Shown: positions 20,783 to 31,960, counted from the stretch's first letter. The stretch: 64,000 bases of DNA from Limnephilus marmoratus (GCA_917880885.1 OU862923.1:27915770-27979769); one strand, 5' to 3'. The notes: generated by a model from the sequence alone, not told the origin. Numbers and translations: made by a program.

Positions 20783-21204
20783 TATTCTTTTATTTATAAC
20801 TTCTCACCATTTATATGTTCTTATTTTTTTTACATACAAAAAAAAATTAACCTCACTAGGACTAACAGCCTGTGTTGAGGTTAACATTTATAAATTTGAG
20901 TGATTATACACACACAAAATACTAAAACAGACTACATTTAAAACACTAAATAAAGTAAGAAATAAAAATATCATATTAGTGACCAGATGGGTAGTTTAAG
21001 TATGAAAGTATGATTTGTAACAATATAGACCATAAATAAATCTTTAATTACTATACCCACCAAGAAACAAAGCTAGTTCAAAACATCTAGGGTGACACTC
21101 CAATTTTGGCAAATGGAACTCAAATAAAATCTATTTATTTAAAAAAAGCTTATTATTCAAAAAACCAAATATTATTAAAAAACAAATCTTATTATTTAAA
21201 GATT
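20783..21204 (-). mobile_element. LINE 3' UTR fragment inserted in SINE B
   Basis: Flanked by AGATT (20778-20782 and 21200-21204). On the minus strand it ends in an AATAAAAGAATAAA-like tail. It contains the perfect hairpin TTAACCTCA/TGAGGTTAA (20847-20855 and 20876-20884), analogous to hairpins in other LINE UTRs here. No coding part. Confidence 0.65.
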
Positions 21205-21356
21205 CCTATACCCACCCTCATTCCCTTTTCGTTCCCAGATATTTCCCTTTTTCCTTTTGTTAAAAAGACCCTCCGCGTGGCATCCCCAAAGATGATAAAG
21301 GCCATGGGCGAAATTATTTTCCTCAAGGACTCCAGTGGGGGTTCATGTAAAAAAAT

Positions 21357-21715
21357 GCTTTAATGAATCAGGGTTGTTCGTTGAGTGCTAGGCGATGTCT
21401 TCTGGTTCTATCTGTGGCTTCGTTTTGTCATTTTCAGCATATATAAACGAATTAAACAAGAATGGCTGTGCCCGGAGTCAGTGAGAGCAGCACATTGAGT
21501 GGAAACCATCTAAACAATAATGCCGAAGTGTCCCCGAAGAAGTACGTAGGTATGCAATGAGGACATACGGCCGAATAACAAAAAACGGCAAATACTCACA
21601 CAAATACTTATATATACAGTATGTTTAAGGAAATACGCTATATCTAGGTAGGTACTTACAACCGCGGGGGGGCAACTGTCGGAGGATCAACTGTCGGGTC
21701 AATAAAACAAAAAAT
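21357..21715. other. Intergenic, nothing recognised
   Basis: No recognised feature. Confidence 0.4.
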
Positions 21716-22251
21716 CTTTATATGTATAATGAATCCTTGTTTTTCTTGGTCACGCCATAACTTCAGAACGAATTTACCTATTTCATTAATTTATTAAAAA
21801 GTTTTCTAATACTTTGTAGTTTGTAGAAGGTTCTGAAGGTTCTGAAGGTTCTGAAGGCTCGGAAAATTAAGAAAATAGCGCAGAAAATTGGATAATTTCA
21901 GAAAACTTAACGACTATTTTAACTTCACACGTCTGACAGTTCGCGCGTTTTATGGATGTTTGTTCTTATATAAAATACAAAAATGAAAATTTGTAATATG
22001 AAAAATGAAAATTTGAATTAAAAAAATTGTAATGGGTGGCGAAAAATTGTAACGCGAGCTGTTTGAAAACTGAATGTTCTGGGACTGAATATATGCAACG
22101 CGGGAGGGGTGTTGGCGGGACGGTGAAGTGGGAGAGGGGAGACGGAAGGCGGGGAAGACGGAAGTTGTTCGCGGGAGGAGAAGGGGACGCGGGAGAAACA
22201 ATTTATTTCTTTGAATATGGCATTGCAACGCATGCCGGAAACCAGCTAATA
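21716..22251 (+). mobile_element. Helitron-like element
   Basis: Contains the family block AATTGGATAATTTCAGAAAA, then AATTGTAATGGGTGGC, GAATGTTCTGGGACTGAATA, a G-rich tract, and the 3' end GCAACGCATGCCGGAAACCAG followed by CTAAT. A small GAAGGTTCT triplication is at about 21830-21860. Confidence 0.68.
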
Positions 22252-22579
22252 TTGGTTGATATACCTACTGATTTAATTTTGTAAAGCTGTTGAAAGAGGC
22301 ATTAATTTCATAGTTGACTGTAACTTGAGATGAGATAAGAGCTGTGAGGAATCCTGTTTAAAATATACACAAGTCTGAAATCAATATTTGAACAACATTG
22401 CAACGGATACACCGAAGGAACACGAGCGCTGGAAATGGTTTCCCAGATCTGCCCTAGGCCTAGGGGTCGAACAAATATATTTGATAGGTGTTTATGAAGT
22501 TACGAACGGTTCAATATAACTAAACTGTTGAACCAAATTTTTGATAAACAATAAACAGTATTTCCGTCACTACAACTAA
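22252..22579. other. Intergenic, nothing recognised
   Basis: No recognised feature. Confidence 0.4.
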
Positions 22580-22979
22580 CAATTTGGGAGGCGGGTATGG
22601 GTACCGCCGCCCCGGGAACCTTTATTGGATAACCAACACCTCTGCCATAGGTCACCCCAAGTGGTTCGCTTCATTTGGTGACTTAGCAGGAGTATCTGGG
22701 TTTATGAGGTGAGGATGCTACTGCCCACCAACTACGTGGCAGTCCTTTTGACTTCTCCAGCTGTAGGTACTCTCCCGGAACATCGCCATGCCCCGCAGTG
22801 GGAAGGATGGATTCATACGTCCGTCACTCCTGAACACACACTGACAACACACTAACCCCCAGATTCCTACCCATCCCTAGTACCCTTTTCCTTCCCAGAA
22901 CTTCCTCTGCTACCTTTCCTAAAAATATGCTCCAGCATCAGGGCTCAGGACCTCCTGTGTGGAGCTAATGTTAAAAAAA
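22580..22979 (+). mobile_element. SINE B copy
   Basis: Starts CAATTTGGGAGGCGGGTATG, includes the full middle (CGCAGTGGGAAGGATGG, CGTCCGTCACTCCTG), and ends CCTGTGTGGAGCTAATG plus poly-A. Part of the tail's left stem is deleted. Confidence 0.85.
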
Positions 22980-23569
22980 CAGGAATTAATTACGACTAAG
23001 AAATTGATATTTCAAATGTGTGAAACACTTTCTAGTAAAACTTTGGTATTTTTATTAAAGTTTTTAATCCAGCAGGACAGTGTGGATAGTGCAATCCCTG
23101 CCTCCACATATTACGGCGTAGAATTTATACAATTACGTATAGGTAATATTGACATATTTAGCATAAACTTGGCGAAATTTGTTGATATTGTGAAAAACTT
23201 ATTCCAAAATTATTCCTAAACCTATCTGTTTTTTCTGAAAACCTATGAAATCGCTGTATTTTTGTATTTTTATGACTTGTGTGCTTTTTTATCAAATTTT
23301 ATTTTTATTATTTCTGTATATGTTTAAAAATAATCTGACATAAATTATTTGTACTACCAAAATGTAAAAGCCCTTTGGGCGTTAAATAAAAAAATAAAAA
23401 TAAAAAAATAAAAAATAATTGGTAGGAAATGATAACATAAAATAAAAACAAAATATAATAAACATTATTTGAAGAATTATAATTAAAGCATTCTATAAAG
23501 TAACCGACGCTAAAGACAAATTACGGAGATTACGATTATTATATTATCTGTAAACTTATACATACGATT
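22980..23569. other. Intergenic, AT-rich
   Basis: Ends in AAATAAAAAATAAAAA-type simple sequence near 23380-23415; no gene recognised. The A-rich end could be an old LINE tail. Confidence 0.4.
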
Positions 23570-24180
23570 GAACATATGATTGATGGGTAATAAGTGTATA
23601 CAATTGTAATAAGTAGATACAATTGATGGGTTATAAGTACAATTGATGGGTTATAGGTACAATTGATAGGTAATTAGTAGATATTATTGATAGATAAAGT
23701 AGATACAATTGATAGGTAATAAGCAGATAATATTTATAGGTAAAGTAAAGTATATACAATTGATGGGTTATAAGTATAATTGATAGGTAATGATTAGATA
23801 CTATTGATATGCACTAAGTAGATACAATTGAAGGGTTATAAGAAGAATTGATAGGTAATAAGTACATACTATTGACGGGTAAAGTAAATACAATTGATGG
23901 TTTATAAGTACAATTGATAGGTAATAAATGGATACTATTGATGGGTACTAAGTAGATACAATTGATGGGTTATAAGTACAATTGATAGGTAATAAGTAGA
24001 TACTTTTGATATGCATTAAGTAGATTCAATCGATGGGTTATAAGTACAATTGATAGGTAATAAGTGGATACTTTTGATAGATATTAAGTAGATACAATTG
24101 ATGGGTTATAAGTGCAATTGAAAGGTACTAAGTAGATACAATTGATAGGAAATAAGCATCATTGATATGTTATAAACAAA
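23570..24180. repeat. Minisatellite with a 68-bp higher-order unit
   Basis: Built from AAGTAGATACAATTGATGGG-type (24 bp) and AAGTACAATTGATAGGTAAT-type (20 bp) monomers. From 23816 they are arranged as 24+20+24 = 68-bp units starting at 23816, 23882, 23950, 24018 and 24086 (steps 66, 68, 68, 68), then a 44-bp partial unit from 24130. The left half is less regular. Confidence 0.9.
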
Positions 24181-24267
24181 GATATTGAAATATAAGAGAT
24201 GTGCTATCCGCAGTATCCGGACTGCGCTTTCTGGTGTCGCCGATATTGTTTACCAATTATCGAATAA

Positions 24268-24722
24268 ACTAAGTGAACGAATAATTAAGAAGAATATAAA
24301 CGCTAGAAATATTTCGATTCTTATGCCTGTAAAATTTAAAATCGAGCGTCTTATTTGCAAGAGGCAAGTAAGCGAAAAAGTGGTTTTTATTTATTTTGTG
24401 CCTAATTTTATATGAACGAAAAAATGTTAGAACATAGAAAACCTTGAAAATAGTCTTAGCCATAAAGGGGTATTTTTAAAAAATTGATTTTTTTTTTATT
24501 ACTTCATAGTTAAGGCACGAGAAAACACTTTTTTTTAGCGGTTTACGCTTATATTTTTTGTTATGTAAATAATAATTTTATCGTAATTCCGACACATAGC
24601 AAAGCTAGTAAAAGCTTCAAACTATCCGTAGCATATTTTTTGATGTTCGTACTGTAAACCGATTCATCGTAAAGATTAATCTAAATAGGATTTCACGTAT
24701 AACTTCATCTTAACGTATAAAC
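24268..24722 (+). repeat. Dispersed repeat family D, copy 1
   Basis: About 450 bp shared with 53088-53532 (GAATATAAACGCTAGAAATAT, AAGCGAAAAAGTGGTTTTTA, CCGTAGCATATTTTTTGATG). No coding frame, no clear terminal repeats; class unknown. Confidence 0.75.
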
Positions 24723-25594
24723 TAAACTTCTTGAACGAATGCAGACCTTCAAAAATCAACTAAATGAACAAATTCTTTCGTATGCAAACTACTCCTATTA
24801 GGTAGTAGTCCGCCGGTAGTAGTATTTTTGGTTATAAGTACTAACCAATTTTAAAATTGGTTTCAATATATAATATAGATATATAGATAGTTGAAAAAAC
24901 AACAAAAAAAGGTATCCGTTATCACTAATAATAACAACGTTTTTTGGCACAAAATCTCCGTAACTTTTATTCAAATAGGTTAAAATGCAAAAAAAATATG
25001 TATTGAACAATATTATTATCCAAAAAAGCTGAGCGAGTTCCCGAATACCCTGTAGTTCAGCTCGACACGAGACAGTGGCGGACAGTTCCGCCGACTGGGT
25101 GATTGATTGCCTCGGGCACAGGGCACAGGGTGTGCGGGACGAATCTGTCTACTGCTCATTTGCATATTTCGCCCGTATTTACATAATCTCCGTTTTATTG
25201 AATGGAACGTAGGCTGTACACGAATAAAAAACACGTATGAACACTGAAGTGTACACACAATTATTAATGTATTATGGTAGTTTTTTTTTTATAATTTTGT
25301 GTGGGCTAAATCAATGAGAGAATAGTTCCTACTTACTACTAAATCGTATTTAAGAGCAGATTAACGTAGTCAGATACAATGTAGATTTTTAATGTAAGTA
25401 GATTTTTATTTTTTTCCTTTACTGTTTGTTCTTCTGTACTCATTCCTTAAACACTGTTTCTTACATATTCGATAATGAATTGATTCCAGAACCTAGTCTA
25501 CTACTACTATCCTACGGTATCGTATATTATAATTATGTGAATGGGATCTGTGAATGTTAACTTAACTTAATACTACATACACCTATGAATAATC
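24723..25594. other. Intergenic; GC-richer patch at 25040-25200
   Basis: Unique sequence. The patch around 25040-25200 is locally GC-rich and is not a known repeat here. It could be a conserved host non-coding element, but nothing proves it. Confidence 0.35.
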
Positions 25595-25936
25595 ATTTTT
25601 TTTTTACATGAGCTCCACAGAGGAGGCCTTTATGAAAATAATTTCCCTCAGGGCCTATGTCATCTTTGAGGATGATGTGTGGAGGGTTTTTTTAAGGAAA
25701 AGAAGGAGAGGAGAGTTCTGGAAAGGAAAGGATTTAAGGGGTGGGTAGGAATCTGGGGTTCAGTGTGTCCTGGTCATCCGCCTCCAAGATCTAGACAAAT
25801 CTCACCCCATGAACCTGGGCACCCCTGCTAAATCATCCAAAACGTAGCGAACCACTTGGGGTGACCTATGGCAGAGGTGTTGGTTATCCAATAAAGGTTC
25901 CCGGGGCGGCGGTACCCATTCCCGCCTCCCAAATTG
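25595..25936 (-). mobile_element. SINE B copy, near consensus
   Basis: Inverse complement of the family: T run, ATGAGCTCCACAGAGGAGGC, the tail stem-loop, and the 5' end at CCCGCCTCCCAAATTG. Same middle deletion as 19404-19753, so they may share a subfamily. Confidence 0.9.
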
Positions 25937-25974
25937 GATAGTACCTACATATCTAATATAAATGAAGCACCTGG

Positions 25975-26060
25975 TAAGGAGAAGTACGTGGTTATTCAGA
26001 TCTGGTCAATAAACAAGGCTACAGTCAATTTAAACAGCAGTGGTCTCTCTCTGGACTAAA
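25975..26060 (-). mobile_element. SINE A fragment
   Basis: GAAGTACGTGGTTATTCAGA, then TCTGGTCAATAAACAAGG, matches the central SINE A block; both ends are missing. Confidence 0.55.
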
Positions 26061-26223
26061 AAAACGGAAAACTAAAGGACGAGGGAATGTGAGGGGGGGG
26101 GGGATGACGATATAAGGAGCTTTTATAAAGGCCTGGTACGTAAAAAAGGAAAAGCTATTACTGGAAATATAGCTATATAATATAGTTATTTACTTACCTT
26201 TTCATTTTTTAATGCGAGTAGGT

Positions 26224-26905
26224 ACCACACAAGAGTTCAAACTGGTGAGGCAGAAGGTAGTGGGGAGGGTAAGGGACCATTCATTTATTACGGTACGTAG
26301 TAATACGATTTAGGGGGGAGGGGGGTCGACCATATCTCATTTTTTCATACAAAGGAGTGGGAGGGAGTCTCGATAGTTCTTACGTAAGATAACAAAAATG
26401 CGCAAAGTTAAAATTATACTTTGAAAAAGCGCAGGCAAACGCGCGAGTGCCGAGGTTCGCTCGGATGCGTATAGGTAAACGATTTCCATTTCCATGGCAA
26501 CGGACCCGCGCAAACAAACATTAAAACAAACCAAAGTGTATTCATTTTTTATTTAGATTCTTACGTAATAAATATTAAACAGGAGGGGAGGGGTTCGAAA
26601 ACTAGCAAAATTCGTCTTACGTAATAAATGAATGGCCCCTAAGGAGATCGAGAGGAATAAAATGTAGAAGTACCCTATTCACATCTGGTTAAAGCGTTAA
26701 AATTTCAAGCGAGGTTTTGATTCTGAATTATGATTTATCACCGGGGCGATACTGAAAGGATCACTCTGAAAAGTACTGTAAATATACTGTACATAATTTT
26801 AAATTAATAAGTTGTGAAATAACACTAAATAACAACAACAAAAAAATACTCGCGCGTGCCGGATTTGAACCCGCGAATCCGGATTACAAGACTACGAGTA
26901 AAGAT
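26224..26905 (-). mobile_element. SINE A copy split by a Harbinger-type MITE
   Basis: The 3' side at 26224-26272 (GAGGCAGAAGGTAGTGGGGA), interrupted by 26273-26639. It then resumes with GGAGATCGAGAGG, the CCGGGGCGATACTGA block, TTGTGAAATAACACTA, and a tRNA-like head with the B-box complement GGATTTGAACCC at about 26860. Confidence 0.82.
26273..26639. mobile_element. Harbinger-type MITE (367 bp)
   Basis: Perfect TAA target duplication (26270-26272 and 26640-26642). Ends GGGACCATTCATTTATTACG and the complement of GTAATAAATGAATGGCCCC. Non-autonomous; the interior has no transposase. Confidence 0.85.
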
Positions 26906-27092
26906 CTGAGTAAAAGATCTTGTAAAAAATTTTTTTCATTTTCATTACAATGTTTTTATTTCTTTATTTTATATATCTTTGAACATTATTTGATAAGAAT
27001 GCCATATCTTTAAATAGGTACATACTTAGATACGTTTTAAGATTTTCACGGCCAACAGTATTTTCGTTATTTGTTACACATCTACCGGATCT

Positions 27093-27135
27093 GCCCTGAT
27101 GATGGACACTGCAACGATGTCCGAAACGTTGGCTA
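27093..27135 (+). ncRNA. Hammerhead-ribozyme-like motif (PLE type)
   Basis: CTGATGA core at 27096-27102, stem II GGACA/TGTCC, then GAA and ACGT followed by T. This is the layout seen in the PLE ends below. No PLE coding sequence is adjacent, so this may be a solo end. Confidence 0.5.
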
Positions 27136-28348
27136 AAGAAGGAGGTACATATACTTTTAAACTGTGTTTCTTGAAACGATTTTCTTTTTCTGTTAATTCC
27201 ATTTTATGATTTTCTTTAATCATACTCTTTTTTTGCATACAATATGAATCTTCGAAGGAAACTTCACCGGTTCATGTAGGTAACTACCTAACGTGTAGTT
27301 ATTTTAATAAAATATGTATAATAAACTTAATAAAATATAAAACGAAAAATTTACACTCAAAAAGTTGTATAGAATTACACTTTGTGGGGTAAATATTTCC
27401 CCGATGACAGCCAGCCTTTTATTATGAGAGACAATGTCAGAAAAAGATGGACGAATAACTAGGAATTTTTGCATCTAAAATCTTAATTTCGTTAGGTACC
27501 TATCTACCTTTCTTTTTTGACAAGGCACATACATACATAAAAAGAGTATTTTGACTAAAATGCTTGAAAAATGTTTTGTCTGTAGTGAAGCAACATTTTA
27601 GTATATTTATTTTAAGTTTGTTCGTGTTTCACAGGCAGTCGTTGACGTGAATGTGATATTCTTAAACGTGACCTTTGCATAATTCACAAAAAAACTCACG
27701 TTTTGTGATTTGTTTGACTGAGTCACATTTGTCTTTCGTTCGCTCTCTTTTCCGACTCCGCCACGTTGGAAGATGTTTTGTGATCTTTTTTTGAAACCAG
27801 ACATTGTGGCAAAATTTAAGCTTGGTAAGCCATTTAAATTCTTTCTTGGGACGGGGAAATTGTGAAATTTACTCGAAGATGTGCAAATGTCAAAATGTTT
27901 AACTATTGAATTAAAATTAAGAGCTAGAAGTTTCTGACTTATCGAAGCAATTTCTCCAAATAATACCTGTAAATGAAATCTAAATACTTTCGTAATGAAG
28001 AATTGAGCAATAAAAAAGAGCGTATTCCATATTTTTATACATCTTTAGATATTAAATATCTTCATAACCCAAGATAGAAACGACATTGCAAATTGAAGAA
28101 CATGCGTTGCACTAGATATATCAGACGGAGAAATTAATGTAAATGTAAATGATAAAATATAAAGGTACTGTTACAAAAGTGGGTTGTGGCACAGAATTTG
28201 AACAATTCATCAATATTCAAACTCTCACAGCCACCTACATAAATTTAAACTTTTTCAAACTTGACAAATTCACTTTGAGGCGTCATTTTTAATTAAATGA
28301 AAACAATTTACTTTCTACAACACCATTATATAATCTATGTAAGTTATC
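27136..28348. other. Intergenic, nothing recognised
   Basis: AT-rich. The minus frame 27607-27804 is not recognised. AATTCACTTTGAGGCGTCATT (28265-28290) recurs near 39000 and may be the outer part of a PLE end. Confidence 0.35.
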
Positions 28349-28490
28349 GATGTTTCAAAAATAAAGTTTTCTTCGTCGGGATAAGAGATTAATATGAAAA
28401 TAAGAACATAGACAAAATATTAAATTATATATATTATTTTTAAATTAATCTCTTATCCCGACGAAGGTAACCTTGTTTTTGAAACATGTC
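28349..28490. mobile_element. Foldback of two PLE-like ends
   Basis: Arms of about 45 bp (28349-28393 and 28444-28490) are inverted copies sharing AATCTCTTATCCCGACGAAG and a TTTTTGAAACAT edge. The right arm ends GAA ACATGT C after a CGACGA core, and the left arm has the same in reverse: two hammerhead-like ends facing outward around a 50-bp AT-rich centre. Confidence 0.6.
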
Positions 28491-28509
28491 AATGAAACAT
28501 GTCATTTGA

Positions 28510-28888
28510 CAGCCGGCGTAGTCCAGCGGTAAGGCTCTTGACTCGCACACCGAAGGTCGCGGGATCGAATCCCGGGGTGTTAATTTGTGTTATTTCACAA
28601 TTTATTCATTTAAAATAATATATAGTATATTTGCGGCACGTTCCAGAGTAGAAGATACTCTTAGTATCGCCCTGGTGTAAGACCACCATTCAGAATTGAA
28701 ACGTTGCTTCAAATGGCATTAGCCATGTCTGGTGTCCAGATTTGAATAGTCAGGTACTTCCCCACCTTCCTCTTCCCCTCCCCACTACCTTCAGCCCCAC
28801 AACATACCCCAATTGGGGATGCCATAGTCTCACTGGCTTCAGACGGGAGCAGTTGGAACTCTATTGCGGTTTTCATATTTAAAAAAAT
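28510..28888 (+). mobile_element. SINE A copy, nearly complete
   Basis: Best plus-strand copy. Its tRNA-like head spans 28512-28582 (A box TAGTCCAGCGGTAAGG, B box GGGATCGAATCCC). The body follows: TTGTGTTATTTCACAATTTA, CGGCACGTTCCAGAGTAG, ATCGCCCTGGTGTAAGACC, the palindrome CCCCAATTGGGG, and an end at TTGCGGTTTTCAT plus A-rich bases. The A box resembles tRNA-Ser/Leu genes. It would be transcribed by RNA polymerase III and mobilised by a LINE in trans. Confidence 0.88.
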
Positions 28889-29061
28889 GTCGATATTATA
28901 GATTGTATACAGGTGTTGTACAAAGTAATTTGATTTCATTTAATCGCAAATTTTAACTTTGATTTTGATAAATTGTTCAAATTTTGTGAAGCAATCCGTC
29001 CTAAGATCGATATGCAATCCACATAAATTATTGAACACATAAGCTAGGAAAAAAGCTCTTA
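28889..29061. other. Intergenic, nothing recognised
   Basis: AT-rich. Confidence 0.4.
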
Positions 29062-29440
29062 AAATGTCATGACGTCAGAAATTATCGCTCGAGAATTACT
29101 GCTACTCTAAACAAACAGAATAGGTACAGGTTTACGGTAAGTTAATTGGATTTAAAAAAATAAAAAACAGGACAATTCAAGATCATCCCACAGTGAAAGA
29201 GCAAAATCCCACGACAATATTTCTTCCTTTCGGAAAAATGTGCACGAAAAGAATATTTCCGTGTTTATCGAAGCACGGCTAAGTTTTTATTCATCACTCG
29301 CATCACGCGCGTACATATCAATAAATCCGTCCATCTGACGTCATGACGTCTCGGCCACACGCCATTTGTTCCCGCTATAAAACAACATGGCGGGTATTGG
29401 CGGGAAAAATCGTCGCGAGAAATCAGGCGCGAAATATTAT
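29062..29440. promoter_or_regulatory. Promoter-like patch (CRE and E2F sites)
   Basis: GC- and CpG-richer than its surroundings. TGACGTCA occurs within ATGACGTCAGA (about 29066-29076) and within TGACGTCATGACGTC (29336-29350). A CTATAAAA box is at 29375-29382. TTGGCGGGAAAA (29397-29408) and GGCGCGAAAT (29426-29435) match E2F consensus sites. No adjacent host exon was found, so the target gene is unknown. The two CRE blocks are inverted relative to each other and could also be repeat ends. Confidence 0.35.
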
Positions 29441-29658
29441 TAATCAATCCTCACAGGAGGGGTTCCCCCAGATATGAAAAACTTTTCTTCGTGTGGGGTG
29501 GTTGTATTTTTATCTAATAAAATTTTCTGTGGTGATTCTTGGAATCATTGTTTATTATGCTTGCTTGGAGAGACATGGTTATTGACTTATTATTGACAGA
29601 CATAAAAATATAATAAAATAAGATGTAAAAATATATCTATCTTATTACCCATTATTTT
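29441..29658. other. Intergenic, nothing recognised
   Basis: No recognised feature. Confidence 0.4.
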
Positions 29659-30078
29659 CAATTTGGGAAATGGGTATATACTTTAATAACATAACATAAC
29701 CTGGGAATCATTTATTGAATAACCAACGCCTCTCTCATAGGTCACCCAAAGTGTTCACCATGTTTGTTGACTTGGGGGTAGAAGCGTTTACCCATTTACT
29801 GCGTGGCGTGTTGGATCGGGAGAGAATGGTCGAGGGAGACGTTTGGTCTCTCTTGTTGGTCTCTCCCGAACCATCGCCTTGCACCGCAGTTGGAGCGATG
29901 GATTCATACGTCCGTCACTCCTGGATACACAGACCCCCAGATTCTTACCTACCCTTTATACCTTTTTGCTTCCCAGAAATTCCACTCTCATTTCCTTTAA
30001 AATATTTTCCACACATATATGATATAGGCCCTGAGGAAAATTATTTTCTTTAGAGTCTCATTTGTGAAAGTAAAAAAA
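29659..30078 (+). mobile_element. SINE B copy, diverged
   Basis: Starts CAATTTGGGAAATGGGTATA, has GAATAACCAACGCCTCTC, the middle block (GGATCGGGAGAGAATGG, CCGTCACTCCTGGATAC), and a decayed tail ending at 30078 with a short A run. Confidence 0.75.
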
Positions 30079-30837
30079 GTGTGCAATTTACACGATTTAG
30101 AAATGAAAGCTTCATAAAACTTAGGATCGTATAACCTGCCAGCGGATGAAAATCCACATTTCGTGGAAAGTTGTTCTTACGATCGTGCAGGGCGGTTACA
30201 ATGAGAAAGATTAATTATTCTCCGCACCGGCTTTATAAAATTATAACTCAATATCGATTTTATTCCAAATTTGCTGCAATTTATACCTACATCCAAAAAT
30301 GCCGAAAGGCGCGATGATAAAACTTTTAAAATAATGTACTTTTTGTAATTATTTTTTGTTTATAAGTATTTATTATTTTTCAATAATGTCTAAGATAAAT
30401 AATAATGTTAAAAAAATCTGAAATATATTAGTTTGTAAGTGCGCAAATAAATACACAAAGGAACCAATTTTTGTCAAGAAACACATGTACGTATATATTT
30501 TTTAATGATTTTATTTAATCTAAAATTAAAATTCTAAAACATGCGATACCCAGATAATGTATTGATTTATTTTTCTGCATGATTACATGATTTGAAATGG
30601 GTGTGGTATAATACAAAATCTTTTTTGAAAATTTAACAAATCTGCCAACGACCTATGGCATAACCTTATTATACTAAAAATAAACATTTTCTCTCAAAAT
30701 TTAAAACATGCGAATGCTAGATAAAAAAAAACAATCTTTCGAAATCCATTTATAATTTTTTTGTGGAAAAGAGGCAATACGTCTAAAACCTGATTTAAAA
30801 ATGATATATTTCTGGTTTTCTCTGTTAATACCCTCTT
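30079..30837. other. Intergenic, nothing recognised
   Basis: AT-rich. Confidence 0.4.
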
Positions 30838-30978
30838 AAGTAGACAAGAGTGTGGAGGCTACGAAGCACCACTCAAAGAAGAGACCTATCTCATTCTCTC
30901 GCTGGCTAAATCCTATAGATGTATGTGTTTGTCTCTTTTTAGTGTTGCTATTTTTCGTTTCGTTTCAATTTAATTGAA
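30838..30978 (+). repeat. Dispersed repeat family I, copy
   Basis: GGAGGCTACGAAGCACC, then CTATCTCATTCTCTCGC, AATCCTATAGATGTATGTG and GTTGCTATTTTTCGTTTCG, as in the copies at 63466-63860. Confidence 0.7.
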
Positions 30979-31429
30979 GCTAGCCAGGGAAACATAATCG
31001 AACAATAAACTCATGAAATATTCCGGTATAATTCTGGGCGGATTCATCGTGTTAGGGTATGTAGTGCTGGAACCGGATACATCTATTGCCGTAAACCCCT
31101 CTTCAACCCAACACGTCCACATTTATTGCCCTTATGTGGTGTATGAAAGGCCAGGAAAACATAAGTAGTGGAGGATAGATAACAAAGAGCAGATAGCGTC
31201 TGTTGGCATTTTGATCCGGAATTTGCCGGCAAGTTGGGCGTCGTCAGCAGCTAACTGGCAAACTATCCAAACTAATACATAATTAAATAGCGTTTGAAAC
31301 TTCGTCATGGTTACAACGGATCTTGCTTGATACTTGATGTTTATGCCTTGGTGTAAGTAGAGAGTTAGGGTGGCCAGTTTGAGTTTTAGATGAGCCTAAA
31401 TCTCTCTACGTACTGCAGATATGTGGACA
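30979..31429. other. Intergenic, nothing recognised
   Basis: Unique sequence, no frame. Confidence 0.4.
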
Positions 31430-31459
31430 TATAAAAGAAATTAAAACATATTTTTTGCG

Positions 31460-31841
31460 ATCACACATAAGATTTTTACAGATCGAAGTTTGACTAATTC
31501 CGGAATATATAAACTCAAATGTAATGATTGTCCCGCATTTTATATTGGAAAAACAACTCGTAATTTTGAAATCAGAATCAAAGAACATTTAAGGTGTCTT
31601 AATAATAATAATTTTTCTGAGTTCGCTAAAACCATATCATTGAAAATAACCATAGTTTTGAAAAAAATACGTGGATAAATATTCTTCATATTAATCATAA
31701 AGGAAAACGCTTAGATAACTTAGAAGCCTTGGAAATAAAAAAATCCCTTAAAAATAATGAATCTATTATTAACAAACAAAAAATATTATCTTACAGCCCA
31801 ATCATGGATATATTCCCCGACCCACCCACTCTTCATTAATA
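31460..31841 (+). pseudogene. PLE GIY-YIG endonuclease remnant
   Basis: GIYKLKCNDCPAFYIGKTTR is the GIY-YIG nuclease start, with the Cys pair typical of PLEs, followed by FEIRIKEHL. A frameshift near 31630 separates it from the family ending, which continues as TWINILHINHKGKRLDNLEA, LEIKKSLKNNESIINKQK, LSYSPIMDIFPDPPTLH and stop. In PLEs this nuclease nicks the target for reverse transcription. This copy lacks the RT and is broken. Confidence 0.87.
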
Positions 31842-31917
31842 CCTAGCAACGGCTCCACCCCTACCATAATAATACATTGTTCCCATCTACTATTTTGTAA
31901 CTGTTAAATCAGTACGT

Positions 31918-31960
31918 TTGCTCTGAAGAAGGAACGGTCGTTCCGAAACTAGTCGGCTTT
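31918..31960 (+). ncRNA. Hammerhead-like motif of the PLE 3' end
   Basis: CTGAAGA (31923-31929), stem II GGAAC-GGTC-GTTCC, GAA, then the palindrome ACTAGT and C. The GTC triplet is the expected cleavage site. Palindromic stem III fits published minimal PLE hammerheads thought to act as dimers. Core position 5-6 variation (CTGAAGA) may weaken activity. Confidence 0.6.

Larger units (their letters stand above)
20321..21356 (+). mobile_element. SINE B copy with two nested insertions
   Basis: SINE B sequence at 20321-20407, 20573-20782 and 21205-21356. It is interrupted by a Harbinger-type MITE (20408-20572) and a LINE tail (20783-21204). The 3' stem-loop tail survives at 21265-21350 with substitutions. 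Confidence 0.85.

Noticed and set aside
23570..24180. Direct repeats with short spacers, CRISPR-like at first sight
   Set aside because: Repeat and spacer are the same diverged monomers; no unique spacers, no cas genes, and the context is eukaryotic.
29715..30053. 112-codon frame with YLPFIPFCFPEI
   Set aside because: Translation of SINE B; equivalent frames appear in other SINE B copies with different breaks.
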